This document shows, in pieces, positions 7,808 to 17,163 of a DNA stretch of 55,988 nucleotides. Each line of letters begins with the position of its first letter. Within the stretch, counting starts at the first letter, position 1. The position numbers and the translations under genes are program-made. The notes beneath the pieces are model-generated. The model was not told where the DNA came from, ran no database searches, and was given only the letters and a program-made list of their open reading frames with translations. Source of the DNA: a virus; IMG/VR virus record IMGVR_UViG_3300042323_000878, positions 1 through 55,988 of that record. One strand, 5' to 3'.

Positions 7808-8773
7808 TTATGCACGGTTTGTGCGGTCGTATTCTGCGTAGCGCTTGACGTACCTTTGCCTTAGCACAGGATCGTCCCACACACCTGCGTCGACGAGCGC
7901 TTGTTTGCGCTCCGGACTGATGTAGATCTCGCGCCGGGTGCTTGTCGGTGCGTGCTCACGACCAGAACCGACGTTGGGGCCGCCGCGTGGACGGCGCTCT
8001 TCGCGCGTTGGCTCTGGTTCTTCACGGGCGGAGAACTTCTCAGGCAACCGACGGGCCGCGCGCTTGCGCAACTCGGTCCAATAGTCTTCGCTCTTGGGGT
8101 CATACCCGTCCTTGATCAAGGCCGAGTCAATCGCCAGCACAATCGCTGAGTCCTCGTCTCGACCGTGAATGTCGTACCACTTGTTTTCTTCCAAGAATTC
8201 CTTGGCATGCAGCGCAACTCGGTCGTCCAAGCCGGGGTTGGGCTTTTGCGGAGGCACGGCATTTTGCCGAGTGTAGCTGAGTTGGTTGACACGGGCGAGG
8301 GCTTCGTCCCGGTACTTCATCGCCTTCACGACATCTTCACCGTTTCCAGCGGCGATGGCCTTGGCGATGACCTGATCCGCCATGCGCACCTCGTCGGAGT
8401 GGTGCTTGATCTGGCGGTCCACGTCCTGCAACTGCGTTCTGAACGTGTGCGTCTCCACACCATCCAACCGGCGCTCCAAGTCTTCGTTGCGCTTGCGCAA
8501 GAAGTCCATCTCCAACTTGTCGCGGCTGATGGCGACTTCTTTGCGCTGCTTGCGGTCAAGCTTTTCCTGCCTGCGTCGCTCGCGGATTGCTTCGCGCTCC
8601 TCTTCGGTGCGGGCGTTTGCCGTTTCGCGCTGTTCTTCTGCAGTTTCAGGCTCGACTTTTTGCGTCCTGTCGCCCGTGTCGGGCTTGTCTTCGACGATTA
8701 CAATTTCGTCGGGTTCCTTTTTCTCTGGCAGGTCGTCATCAACCTCAACCATAACGCTGTCTTTTGTGGCCAT
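7808..8773 (-). CDS. Head scaffolding protein
   Basis: 321 aa, highly charged. The first 60 residues are acidic (VEVDDDLPEKKEPDE...). Residues 55-115 are a long Arg/Glu/Lys coiled coil (EEREAIRERRRQEKLDRKQRK), and the C-terminal third is basic, ending RQRYVKRYAEYDRTNRA. Charge layout, length and position between portal/co-chaperonin and capsid fit a podovirus scaffold, which shapes the procapsid and then leaves. Upstream is the GroES-like gene, 12 bases away. Confidence 0.7.
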   Translation of the reverse strand: MATKDSVMVEVDDDLPEKKEPDEIVIVEDKPDTGDRTQKVEPETAEEQRETANARTEEEREAIRERRRQEKLDRKQRKEVAISRDKLEMDFLRKRNEDLERRLDGVETHTFRTQLQDVDRQIKHHSDEVRMADQVIAKAIAAGNGEDVVKAMKYRDEALARVNQLSYTRQNAVPPQKPNPGLDDRVALHAKEFLEENKWYDIHGRDEDSAIVLAIDSALIKDGYDPKSEDYWTELRKRAARRLPEKFSAREEPEPTREERRPRGGPNVGSGREHAPTSTRREIYISPERKQALVDAGVWDDPVLRQRYVKRYAEYDRTNRA

Positions 8774-8785
8774 AGGGAGTGCTCC

Positions 8786-9178
8786 TTAGAAAAAGGCTTT
8801 GATTGCCAAGGGGTCGCTGGTGACGAGGCCCAAGACGTCCAGGTCGTTGAGCAGGACGTAGTAAGCTTTTGCACCATCTGCCGCAGGCGATGTCCAACGG
8901 TCGCCGCCGTAGCGAGGCGCGCGGACGTAGTCGCCCGGTTTGCACCATGCGCCTTCGGGCCACAGCTCTGCCGTGTTGCGATTGTGGAAAGCCAACGGGC
9001 CGACAGAGATGACTTTTGCGATTTGAGTATTCCACATTTGGGTATCTTTGTCGCCCTCAGTGAGAATAATGCCGCCTCGTGTCTTGGTCTCGGGGGTGCG
9101 GATTTGCACCAACACACGCGAACCCAAAGGCGTGATGCCAGGGTCTGCTGCCGGAAAAGCCATATCTAATTCACTCAT
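8786..9178 (-). CDS. GroES-like co-chaperonin
   Basis: 130 aa. It has the Cpn10 beginning PLGSRVLVQI, a mobile-loop-like segment KTRGGIILTEG, then AKVISVGP and the KPGDYVRAPRYGG beta turn, all in the right order for GroES (about 97 aa), with a C-terminal extension. It probably works with host GroEL to fold the capsid protein, as T4 gp31 does. The ATG at 9178 was chosen over an upstream GTG because AAAGGAG lies 9 bases before it. Placed between scaffold and portal. Confidence 0.8.
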   Translation of the reverse strand: MSELDMAFPAADPGITPLGSRVLVQIRTPETKTRGGIILTEGDKDTQMWNTQIAKVISVGPLAFHNRNTAELWPEGAWCKPGDYVRAPRYGGDRWTSPAADGAKAYYVLLNDLDVLGLVTSDPLAIKAFF

Positions 9179-9232
9179 AACCACATGCTCCTTTCAGCAA
9201 TGCTCTGCTCACACAACGCGAGCAAACTTCTT

Positions 9233-9427
9233 TTACAGCGGATCGTCTTCGCGACGCTCCTCGCTCAAAATTTCTAACAGCGCGTTCACTGCACGCTCCA
9301 AGCCTGCCACGTACCCCGCGCGCACACCGAAGTCGAATTCGGTCTTGTTGCCGGGGTTCTTCAAGCTGTCGAGGGCGTACTTGGCTTGTTCAGCCTTGAT
9401 GCGCCCGATGAATGCTTCCTCGTTCAC
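9233..9427 (-). CDS. Small helical protein, unknown function, GTG start
   Basis: 64 aa, starting MNEEAFIGRIKAEQAKYALD; the whole chain is likely helical with an acidic tail (SEERREDDPL). It begins with GTG immediately after the TGA of the 36-aa gene (TGAGTG), so its translation probably depends on ribosomes finishing that gene. No family recognised; it lies in the portal to scaffold operon. Confidence 0.6.
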   Translation of the reverse strand: MNEEAFIGRIKAEQAKYALDSLKNPGNKTEFDFGVRAGYVAGLERAVNALLEILSEERREDDPL

Positions 9428-9538
9428 TCAGCAAGGCGTCTTGGGGGTTTTGGACGGAGCCGGGACGGGCTTGCCGCCAGCGGCCATGCGCTTGCGCTGA
9501 GGGACGAGGGGTGAATTGGCGATTGGTACAGTTGCCAT
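9428..9538 (-). CDS. 36-aa basic microprotein ending TPC
   Basis: Starts ATG 9538 behind CAGGAGCATCTT. The peptide is basic and Pro-rich (RKRMAAGGKPVPAPSK) and ends KTPKTPC before TGA. The 50-aa gene upstream of the portal ends in the same way (RTPC, TGA, then GTG), and the 12 bases CCTTGCTGAGTG are identical at both junctions. Its function is unknown; it may be a leader that couples translation to the next gene. Confidence 0.55.
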   Translation of the reverse strand: MATVPIANSPLVPQRKRMAAGGKPVPAPSKTPKTPC

Positions 9539-9585
9539 AAGATGCTCCTGAGTGGTTTGAAAATAAATGCAAAAGTGGTTCATGA

Positions 9586-12057
9586 TCAACCGGGATTGAT
9601 GCCGCCCCCAGTAGACACACCCACTCGTTCGCCGGTAGCGATCTCTGCAGACGCTATGTTGAGCGCGGTTTGATTGTCTTGGTAATTTATACGCTCACGA
9701 GACGCGAGCTCTGCGGCCAACCTGCGATCCTCTGACTGCTCGGCAAACTGGCTTTCCATCATGCTCACTTGCTGCGCTTTTTCCTGCAGCTGCAACTTGA
9801 GCTTGTCGAGCTCTGCGCGCTGAGCGGCCAGTTGCTGATCCATGCCCATCTTTTGCTGCGACAGTTGCAACTTGGCTTGTTCGGATTGTTGTCGCTGCGC
9901 CAAGGTCATCTGCGCAATCTGCATGCTGTTGTCGGGCGGCATCGGGGGTTGCGGCTTGAACTGCTGCGCGGCCTGATCGATTTGCGCGAGCATCTGGCTG
10001 AAGTTGCCAAGTTCTTGCTCGATCAATCGTTGCACATTGGCAACGATTTGCGCTTCCTCTTTTGCGTCGCCTGTGTCGGCTTTTTGCACGGCGCTGTGCG
10101 CTTCGGTCAGGTAGTAAGTCAACAAGTGGTCTCGCAAGTGCGTCGCGATGGGGTAGAGGTAAGTCTTGACGATGGCCGGGTTCTTGCCGAACACAGGACT
10201 GTCTAAAAAAGCCATGTGCAACTTCAAGTGCGCGAGGTGGTCTTGTCGCGGCAGCACGTAGACGGGGCGGCCCATGGCAGCCGCGACATTCTCGGACACC
10301 GGGTCCATGTCGTCTTCGCCGGGCTTGGGTTGCAGGATGTTGTCCGGCACCTTGAGCGTGCGCAAGAACATTTCTTCCACTTGCCGCGCGTCGTACAACT
10401 GAGGCACGAGCGCCGCACGCTGCATGATGGCCTGTGTTTGCGCAAAGCGCTGCGTCTCGCTGAAGATGGCAGGGTCGCTGACCGGGATTACGTCGATCGG
10501 GCCGTCAAAGTCTGCGGGCTTTATTTCCAAGTCACCAGCTTCCGCCTCGATGTCCTCCTCCGTGAGGTAGGCGCTGTTGATCCGGTGCAGCACCTTGAAC
10601 ACACGACTCATGGAATTGTGAATGCGCGAGTGGATGGAGCTGAAGACCACCATGCCCTGTTCGATGAGCGCGAGCGTGGTGCCGACGGGTTGGTCGCCGC
10701 GCTGGTCGGCCATCTTCTCGAAGGTTGTTTGCACGACCCCTTTGCCTGCGTCGACCAAGAACCCAAGCAACTGGAACAGCGTTGCGTTGGGCCCGGGAAA
10801 TGGCATCGGCATAATCAACTTGCGGATGTCGTCGACCACACCAGAACCTTCAATTTCCACGACCTCGGTCGGCTGGATGTTGAGCGTCTGACCGTTGGGG
10901 CCACCTTTGAGCTTCAAGGCGGTCGGCACGTTCTGGATGTGTGCTGAATCTAGCAGCGCCCGCAACGCGCCTGTGGCAGCGCCTGAGAGCCCACCAATGA
11001 GGTGAGTCAATCCGATAGGATACGCGCCGCGCCAAGGAATGAACGGGAACTCCACAATCCACTCCAACTCGGTGCGACTCTCATCTTCCTCGTCCCAGTT
11101 GCGATACAAGGCGAGCGCCTTCTCAGAACTCTTGTCGATGGTGATTATGTAGGGGCAGAACTCGCCTTCATTCTCAATGTCCAAGTGCGTCGAGACCTCG
11201 AACACCGTGCGCAGGCCGTCCTCGTTGTAATGCGTCGCCTCTCGACCCTCGATCTTGTCGTTGGCTTTGGACGCGAGGCTGAAGTCTGGCAGCTCGGGAG
11301 AGGGCAACTCTGCGTCTCGGTAAACGCCCGACTTGCATCGCTCGCCGTAGGTGGATTCTGTGATGTACTGGACGTGTGTGCGCCGCTCTGCCGTGTAGAA
11401 GTTGGTCGCGGCGAACGGCAAGTAGATGTCGTCGATGGGGATGAACTCGGCCATGGGGCGGCGGCGCTTTGCGTTCCAGCACATTTTCATGTACTGCGCG
11501 CCACCGAGCGGCAACTGCGTGCTGAGCTGCTCCAACTCTGAGCGGAACTCCTGCATCTGCTCCGTCATCTGCCAATTCATGAACTCTGCTTTGCGTCGAC
11601 CTTTGTCGACCTTCTCTTTTTCCTGCTTGCCTAGGATCTTGCTCTTCACCGGGCCGTTGGCCGGGAAAATCTCCTTCATCACTCGCGCAGAAAAGTCGAC
11701 GCATGCCTCGACAAGGAGCGGATGGACGACACGGTTGGCGCCTGTGAACTGAGCCCCTCCGGGCGCATCGTCACCCAAGCCGGTGCGTCGCAAACCGTCT
11801 TCATACAACTTGTCGCGCTTTTCTCGGGCTTTTTTGTCGCGCTCAATTTTCTCGATCAGCTCGGAAACTGCGGTCGTCAGAGCCTTTTGGTCTACGTCGT
11901 CAACGATATTGGCAAAGTGCTTTTGTTGCTGCGCGTTGTCGCGCTCTTCGTCGAGGACGATGGTGGCAGAGCCGTCATCATTTTCGATGACGGATTGCTT
12001 TGTTTCCTCCAACTCAACGGTCTCGCCACTGAGCTTGGTGTCTAGGGATTCAGCCAC
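9586..12057 (-). CDS. Portal protein
   Basis: 823 aa, the size of large podovirus portals. Visible features: an acidic N-terminus, then a charged helical stretch (IEKIERDKKAREKRDKLYEDGL), the wing-region motif GAQFTGANRVVHPLLVEACVDFSARVMKEIFP, WIVEFPFIPWRGAYPIGLTHL, and a long Gln/Ala-rich C-terminal coiled coil (barrel-like). It forms the dodecameric DNA gateway at the capsid vertex. GTG start at 12057, directly after the TGA of the 50-aa microprotein. Promoter PL3 lies upstream. Confidence 0.85.
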   Translation of the reverse strand: MAESLDTKLSGETVELEETKQSVIENDDGSATIVLDEERDNAQQQKHFANIVDDVDQKALTTAVSELIEKIERDKKAREKRDKLYEDGLRRTGLGDDAPGGAQFTGANRVVHPLLVEACVDFSARVMKEIFPANGPVKSKILGKQEKEKVDKGRRKAEFMNWQMTEQMQEFRSELEQLSTQLPLGGAQYMKMCWNAKRRRPMAEFIPIDDIYLPFAATNFYTAERRTHVQYITESTYGERCKSGVYRDAELPSPELPDFSLASKANDKIEGREATHYNEDGLRTVFEVSTHLDIENEGEFCPYIITIDKSSEKALALYRNWDEEDESRTELEWIVEFPFIPWRGAYPIGLTHLIGGLSGAATGALRALLDSAHIQNVPTALKLKGGPNGQTLNIQPTEVVEIEGSGVVDDIRKLIMPMPFPGPNATLFQLLGFLVDAGKGVVQTTFEKMADQRGDQPVGTTLALIEQGMVVFSSIHSRIHNSMSRVFKVLHRINSAYLTEEDIEAEAGDLEIKPADFDGPIDVIPVSDPAIFSETQRFAQTQAIMQRAALVPQLYDARQVEEMFLRTLKVPDNILQPKPGEDDMDPVSENVAAAMGRPVYVLPRQDHLAHLKLHMAFLDSPVFGKNPAIVKTYLYPIATHLRDHLLTYYLTEAHSAVQKADTGDAKEEAQIVANVQRLIEQELGNFSQMLAQIDQAAQQFKPQPPMPPDNSMQIAQMTLAQRQQSEQAKLQLSQQKMGMDQQLAAQRAELDKLKLQLQEKAQQVSMMESQFAEQSEDRRLAAELASRERINYQDNQTALNIASAEIATGERVGVSTGGGINPG

Positions 12058-12210
12058 TCAGCAAGGGGTGCGAGAGTTCTTGGCGACTGCGCCGCCCTTG
12101 GCGTAGGCGTCCATTTTCTTGGCAGGTGCTGCGGATTTGCGCTTCATCTCGGGAGGGGCTTTGGCAGATTTGCTGTCTTGCATGAGCTTTTCGAACTTTT
12201 TGATGGCCAT
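12058..12210 (-). CDS. 50-aa Lys/Ala-rich microprotein ending TPC
   Basis: Starts ATG 12210 with CAGGAGCAC before it. The peptide is basic (MAIKKFEKLMQDSK..., PAKKMDAYAKGGAVAK) and ends NSRTPC, followed by TGA and at once the GTG of the portal. It shares the GG-containing motif and the TPC ending with the 36-aa gene at 9428. A DNA-binding or internal-head role is possible from its charge; nothing more can be seen. Confidence 0.6.
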   Translation of the reverse strand: MAIKKFEKLMQDSKSAKAPPEMKRKSAAPAKKMDAYAKGGAVAKNSRTPC

Positions 12211-12238
12211 GGTGCGTGCTCCTGAATAAAGTGAGGGA

Positions 12239-12266
12239 ATTATAACTGAAAACCCGATTTATGCAA
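12239..12266 (-). promoter_or_regulatory. Late-type promoter PL3 (TTGCAT-16-TATAAT)
   Basis: On the minus strand TTGCAT (12266-12261), 16-base spacer containing CGGGTTTTCAG, and TATAAT (12244-12239). It overlaps the last codons of the PcfJ-like gene. It should drive the microprotein, portal, microprotein, 64-aa protein, co-chaperonin and scaffold genes. Confidence 0.75.
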
Positions 12267-14334
12267 ATTCTTTGCGCAAATTGGCCACTATTGCGTCGAT
12301 TTCTGACTCGTCGTAGTCGTTGGCTTGGACCAAGCCACCTGCTGCGTAGCCTTCTGGCGGCGCGAATGGTTCTGGCGGCGTGAACCGCTCTCCCGGTAGA
12401 GACTCAAGATAGTTGTCTAGTTCTGACTTAGGCACAAAACGGCCACCGAGCGCTTCCATGCGCTTGGGGAACCGCTGCAAATCCACCAACCCCGCATTCC
12501 CCAAGTCCCCCACATCTGACCACTGGCCTGAGCGCACAAAATCCTGCACAAAGGGCAGGTATTCCTCTTTCGGTGCGAGGTTGGCTTTGCCCTTGATTTG
12601 GGCGATGCGGTCGCCAATTTGCCGATCGGACAAAGACTTCTGCACCAAGACCTCAAACTCCTCGCGAGAGCCGTCAAAATCAGCCAACTGATCTCGAACG
12701 GAGTCTGGCAAATCAGCTTCTGTTAATTTCCTGCCCGGCAGCACCTCCACCGTCACATGTGGCTGACCTTTTGCGTCGCGCAAGGAGTAGATGCGGGAGC
12801 GACCTTCCATGACGTCTGGGCAATAGCCGCCGACGCAATGGCCCATGGTTTCGCCTTCGTACTTGAGGGCGTCTTCGAGGGCGGCTTCGTCGAGTGTGTC
12901 GTGAAGATGCGTGACAGCGTCTTTTTCAGACTTCAGGCCGGTGGTGATGTATTTGCCGGTTTCTTTGTCCATGATGGCGAACGTCTCTGCACTGGGCGTC
13001 GGTCGCACAATGGAGTATCGCTGCGGCACCTGCCAAGCGTCCCAGCCCCCTTCCGGCTCATTGCGCACTTTCAACTCCACCCAGCGCAGCCCCTTGTCGT
13101 TGGGGGTGTTGAGCCCAGGAATGGTCGCGTACTCTTTGTGCACGACAGACGCTGCGTTGTTGGCGCGCATCATGTCCGCCTCAGCCTTCTGCGCCGCGCG
13201 CCACTCGTTGATCTTTGCAACTCGCTCGACCGCCTGCGGCACAGTGACCTTGGGCAAGGATTCGTACTTCAGCAACAGCTCAGGCGGCAATCCAGACGCA
13301 GGGTTGGTGGCGTTGCGGAGTTCGTCGATGAGGTGGTTGAAGCCGAGGCGATTGGCAGAACGTCCTTCGAGGTCATCAAAAATAGAATGAACGATCGTCT
13401 CTGGCGGCACCTTGGCCAGCCACGGATTGCGAGAAACGGTTGTTGTGCCGTCTTCGCCTGTTGTAGCCATAAACCTGCGTGCGACATCGTTGTTGACAAT
13501 AAAATCCGACATGTTTTCCCAACCGCGTGCTTGCTCTGATGACGCCAAACCTTGAGCCGGGAATCCTGCATCGACGCGGTCTATCGTCAAAACTCGACGG
13601 CCAGTGCGCGCCTCGTCTCCAAAATCTTGATGCAACATCCCTCTCTCAGCGAGCGCGCGCACAGGATCTTCGGGCGTCGCCATTTCGTTCTTGATGTACT
13701 TGGCGAGGGTTTTGTCGATCCAGTTGTTGAGGGCGCTGTCGACAGGAGGCAACGGGGGCGCTTGAATAAAGTCGCGAGCTTCTTGCGTCGTCAATCCCGG
13801 ACGCGCGTTCATCAGTTGGCGCACGGCTTCTGCCTCTGGATCTCGACGCAACCCCCGCAACGAATCTTCCAACGACCCGGCGAGCCAGTTACCGCCCTTG
13901 TTCTTTACGACGTTGGAGGACGGCGCACCTGCAGCACGGACAAACTCGCGCGCACCGTGAGCGATTGCACCGGGTGCTTGCACCAGCGCACGCAACGGCG
14001 AACCTGGCCCGAAGTAATTGCCGCCGACCAACTTGGCCCCTTCTGTGACGGCCTTGCCCGCAGGAGTGGTGCTCACCGAGCGCAACGGCAGCATCGCCTC
14101 CATCGAGTCGCTCGTGGGGAAGAAAGGTGCGTCGTATTGGAACCCTTTGTCGCGGAGCCAGTTGACCGCTGATCCTCCGAACGACTCGATGTCGCCCGGT
14201 GCGCCCAAAGCCCCTGCGAGCAACCCTCGGATTGTCGCGACAGGCAAGTCCTTGGCCGCCTCGCGGTCGTTGTTGCGCTCCGGGCGGCGACCAGCAGAGC
14301 GATAGCCGATGTAGGGTTTGTTTTCGTCAGCCAC
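12259..14334 (-). CDS. Large protein with PcfJ-like domain, possible virion cargo
   Basis: 691 aa. The N-terminal 230 residues are Ala/Gly-rich and resemble internal or ejected phage proteins. Around residues 495-545 is GETMGHCVGGYC, then SRIYSLRDAKGQPHVTVEV, the signature of PcfJ-like proteins, whose biochemical role is unknown to me. Near the end is YAAGGLVQANDYDES. GTG at 14334 was chosen because AAGGAG lies 7 bases before it; it overlaps the upstream gene by 8 bases. Located between terminase and portal, a strange place for a PcfJ domain, so it could be injected with the DNA or be an early effector. Confidence 0.55.
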   Translation of the reverse strand: MADENKPYIGYRSAGRRPERNNDREAAKDLPVATIRGLLAGALGAPGDIESFGGSAVNWLRDKGFQYDAPFFPTSDSMEAMLPLRSVSTTPAGKAVTEGAKLVGGNYFGPGSPLRALVQAPGAIAHGAREFVRAAGAPSSNVVKNKGGNWLAGSLEDSLRGLRRDPEAEAVRQLMNARPGLTTQEARDFIQAPPLPPVDSALNNWIDKTLAKYIKNEMATPEDPVRALAERGMLHQDFGDEARTGRRVLTIDRVDAGFPAQGLASSEQARGWENMSDFIVNNDVARRFMATTGEDGTTTVSRNPWLAKVPPETIVHSIFDDLEGRSANRLGFNHLIDELRNATNPASGLPPELLLKYESLPKVTVPQAVERVAKINEWRAAQKAEADMMRANNAASVVHKEYATIPGLNTPNDKGLRWVELKVRNEPEGGWDAWQVPQRYSIVRPTPSAETFAIMDKETGKYITTGLKSEKDAVTHLHDTLDEAALEDALKYEGETMGHCVGGYCPDVMEGRSRIYSLRDAKGQPHVTVEVLPGRKLTEADLPDSVRDQLADFDGSREEFEVLVQKSLSDRQIGDRIAQIKGKANLAPKEEYLPFVQDFVRSGQWSDVGDLGNAGLVDLQRFPKRMEALGGRFVPKSELDNYLESLPGERFTPPEPFAPPEGYAAGGLVQANDYDESEIDAIVANLRKEFA

Positions 14335-15586
14335 AATCACACTCCTTCGCTTGAGCGAGTCCGCCGTGTTTGAATCCGACTTTGAATGGCAACAGCTCTA
14401 GGCGGCGGAACTCTTGGTTGCCTTTCAGCGGCCCATATTCGATCGTCTGGTTGCGCATGTATTCTGGCAGCAACCCTTCGCGAGCTTGCAGGTCATAAAA
14501 CTCACCCATAGTCTTCAAGTCCATTGCTTTTGCCTTGTCGTATACGCTGTCCGTCGGACGCGGCACGTACTCGATGCCGAGTTTCTTGACTGCTTTTTCT
14601 GTCGACAAAGATGGCTCGTAATTCAAATCATAAATCCGTCGCACGTGCTCTGGCGTCACGTCTCCATGAATCTGCGCTTCAACGTAGTCCATCGGGTCTC
14701 TGAGGCCCAACTTGTTTTTCAAGGACACAATGTCTTCAAGCGAATACAACTCAGACCGCATCATCGGTGAACCTTCCAGCTCTGTGAGCACACGGGGCAC
14801 TTGCCTAGCGAACCGAGGCGTGCCGCTGCCGTCTTGCAAAGGCTTCAGCCCGTATCGCTCCATGAGCTGAGCGAACTTGCTCGGCAAGCCTTGTTCGTTC
14901 AGCACCTTGGACAAATCGTGCTCGTCTCGACCGTACAGCATGCCCGCCTTTTGCAACCCCAACTTTTCTATCGCGTCTTTGCGGGCTTGGCTGTAGTGCT
15001 TGGCCAATTCATAAAGCATCGACCCCTCAGCCACCGAGTCGTGATAAGGATTGCCCCCTCGCAACACCTCGTCTGCTGTGGCAAAGTTGCCTTTTGTCCT
15101 GTCGAGAGAATCATCGAACGTGATCGTTGTGCGCGCTCGGTGCTCAGGGTGCAACTCTAGTGCGTACTGGCCGTATTGCGGGATGGTGCTTTGGGGAGCG
15201 AGATAGCCTGAGCCTCGGTCAGGGTAGCGCGGGGAGAAGTAATTCTTGGTCGTGGCGAACGGATCCTCTGTCAAGTACCCGTAAGTTTGCCCCTTGTCTG
15301 CGAACATCTCTGGCTCAGCAGCGCTGCGAGCTTCGATCGAGCGTTTTGCACCAGAAGAAGCGCCTGTGCGCTTGGATTCGTGCACGCTCTTGAGTCGCCC
15401 CTCCTTCAGGTCTGTGAGCGATTTGCGACGAACGAGCACTTGTGCTTCGTTGATTGCGCGCAACTCTTCTGGGTTCAATGTGCGCGTGACCAACTCTCCC
15501 GTAGGCGAGCGCGTGGAGGCTTGCAACAGTGCGGCGAGCCTTTGTTCTGCGGCTTGGGCCTTGGCAATCAGATTAAGGATGCTCAT
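14327..15586 (-). CDS. DUF3626-like protein, possible effector
   Basis: 419 aa. The N-terminus is helical. Residues 90-160 contain MFADKGQTYGYLT and YALELHPEHRARTTITFDDSLD, which recall the DUF3626 family (RTT...T.DSL motif), of unknown activity. The C-terminus ends GFKHGGLAQAKECDCG, with the GGLAQ motif also found in the neighbouring 691-aa and the 596-aa internal virion proteins. The ATG at 15586 overlaps the terminase stop by 4 bases. An ejected or host-directed enzyme is conceivable; the assignment is by eye. Confidence 0.5.
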   Translation of the reverse strand: MSILNLIAKAQAAEQRLAALLQASTRSPTGELVTRTLNPEELRAINEAQVLVRRKSLTDLKEGRLKSVHESKRTGASSGAKRSIEARSAAEPEMFADKGQTYGYLTEDPFATTKNYFSPRYPDRGSGYLAPQSTIPQYGQYALELHPEHRARTTITFDDSLDRTKGNFATADEVLRGGNPYHDSVAEGSMLYELAKHYSQARKDAIEKLGLQKAGMLYGRDEHDLSKVLNEQGLPSKFAQLMERYGLKPLQDGSGTPRFARQVPRVLTELEGSPMMRSELYSLEDIVSLKNKLGLRDPMDYVEAQIHGDVTPEHVRRIYDLNYEPSLSTEKAVKKLGIEYVPRPTDSVYDKAKAMDLKTMGEFYDLQAREGLLPEYMRNQTIEYGPLKGNQEFRRLELLPFKVGFKHGGLAQAKECDCG

Positions 15587-17163
15587 GCTGCATACGGGTT
15601 GGCATATTGATGCTTGGGCTTGCGGCGATGTTCGACAACATCCTCAGCCACTTGCAGCTCAAACCAGTGCTCGTTCTTGAGGTAGATGATGGCCTGGCTG
15701 AACGTGTCGACGTAGTCATCATGCTCAGCAACAGGGAACTTGGCGAGTTGCTTCAAGAACGGTTGCGCCCAGCTCACGAACTGTCCAGGGTTTTTTGTCG
15801 ACTCTGGTATCCATAGCACATCCATTTCCAAGGTAGGTGCGGCTTGGTGGGCACGAGCAACTTTGTCCGCGTTTCCTGGATTGTAACCTATGACCGGAAC
15901 CCGTGCCAACCTTAAGTCTTGGATCAGTGACTGACCACTCGCTTTGGCTTCCACAAGGATACGATCAGGCCTTCTTGGCTTAGTGGGTTGGCCTTTGTGT
16001 GCACCCTTAGACCCGCCATACTCTGCCGTCCAGTCATCTACCGCCTTCTTGCGCAAATCAGGGTAACCGAGATGATCATCCCAAGCGTCCAGCAACATCG
16101 CATTGCGCACCCCTTTGCGAGTAAACATACCCCAAACAGTACACGCGGTTGGATCGCCTGATGACTTCTCAGTGAACGCACAATCGTAAGACTGCAACAC
16201 GAACTCCAGTTGTGGCATTGGGTCTGCCGCTGGCCAGCGTTGGAAATGTTTTACACGCAGCAAAGTGGCTTCAGTTGGCACAGGATTTTGTTGCAACTGG
16301 CCTGCAGAGCCGTACTCACCAAGCAACTGCTTAAGGTCAGTCAACTCTTTGGGTCCAAAGCGCTCAGGGCAGATGAGTTCGTCTTTAACTTTGCGTGGAT
16401 CGTATGGGCCAAGCGAGGTCTTGCGATGCTCACCGTCCCACTCAGCAGGGATGCAGATGTGTTCCCAACCGCCAAGGTCTTCAAGGATGTGACCAGAGAC
16501 GTCCTTTTCATGCAGTCGCTGCATGACCACAACCATTGCGTCGGCCTTCGGGTTGTTGAGTCGTGTGCTCCAAACCACATCAAACCATTCTAGAGTTGAT
16601 GTGCGTAAAGCATCAGACTGGGCTTCCTGAGCTGAGTGTGGGTCGTCAAGCAGCAGCCTTGACCCACCTTCGCCTGTTGCTGTACCACCCACAGAAGTTG
16701 CCATTCGGTATCCGGTCTTGTCATTCTCAAACCTGCTTTTTTGGTTTTGATCGCCGGACAGAGCAAACATTGAACCCCAACGCTCTTGGTACCAAGGGGA
16801 TTGGATCAGCCGCCGTGTCTTCAGGTTGTCACGGATTGATAGGTTGCCGGCGTACGACGAGCAAAGATACTTCTGTTGAGGGTCTGTAAGCCACTCCCAT
16901 GCAGGGAACATAACGGAAACGATCGTGGACTTGGAGTGGCGAGGAGGAATGTTGATCAACAAGCGGCGCAGTTCGCCGCTCGCTATGGCTTCAAGGTGCT
17001 CACAAATGACTTCGATATGCCAGGACGGAATAAACGGGATTCCAGGCTCAACAACGTGCCAACTCTGCTTTACAAACTCATAGAGGTTTGACTCAGCTCT
17101 GCGTTTATCACGCTCAAAGCGGATAAGCTCGAGCATGGCGGCAGGGCTAAGACTGCCTCCCAT
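15583..17163 (-). CDS. Terminase large subunit
   Basis: 526 aa. ATPase part: NIPPRHSKST (71-80, Walker A type), LLLDDPHS (170-177, Walker B). Nuclease part with RNase H fold: SYDCAF (325-330), LVEAKASG (403-410) and HDDYVDTFSQA (481-491) give the acidic metal ligands. It pumps DNA into the procapsid through the portal and cuts it at each round. It starts directly after the small terminase stop (TAAATG). Length and motif order are normal. Confidence 0.92.
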   Translation of the reverse strand: MGGSLSPAAMLELIRFERDKRRAESNLYEFVKQSWHVVEPGIPFIPSWHIEVICEHLEAIASGELRRLLINIPPRHSKSTIVSVMFPAWEWLTDPQQKYLCSSYAGNLSIRDNLKTRRLIQSPWYQERWGSMFALSGDQNQKSRFENDKTGYRMATSVGGTATGEGGSRLLLDDPHSAQEAQSDALRTSTLEWFDVVWSTRLNNPKADAMVVVMQRLHEKDVSGHILEDLGGWEHICIPAEWDGEHRKTSLGPYDPRKVKDELICPERFGPKELTDLKQLLGEYGSAGQLQQNPVPTEATLLRVKHFQRWPAADPMPQLEFVLQSYDCAFTEKSSGDPTACTVWGMFTRKGVRNAMLLDAWDDHLGYPDLRKKAVDDWTAEYGGSKGAHKGQPTKPRRPDRILVEAKASGQSLIQDLRLARVPVIGYNPGNADKVARAHQAAPTLEMDVLWIPESTKNPGQFVSWAQPFLKQLAKFPVAEHDDYVDTFSQAIIYLKNEHWFELQVAEDVVEHRRKPKHQYANPYAA

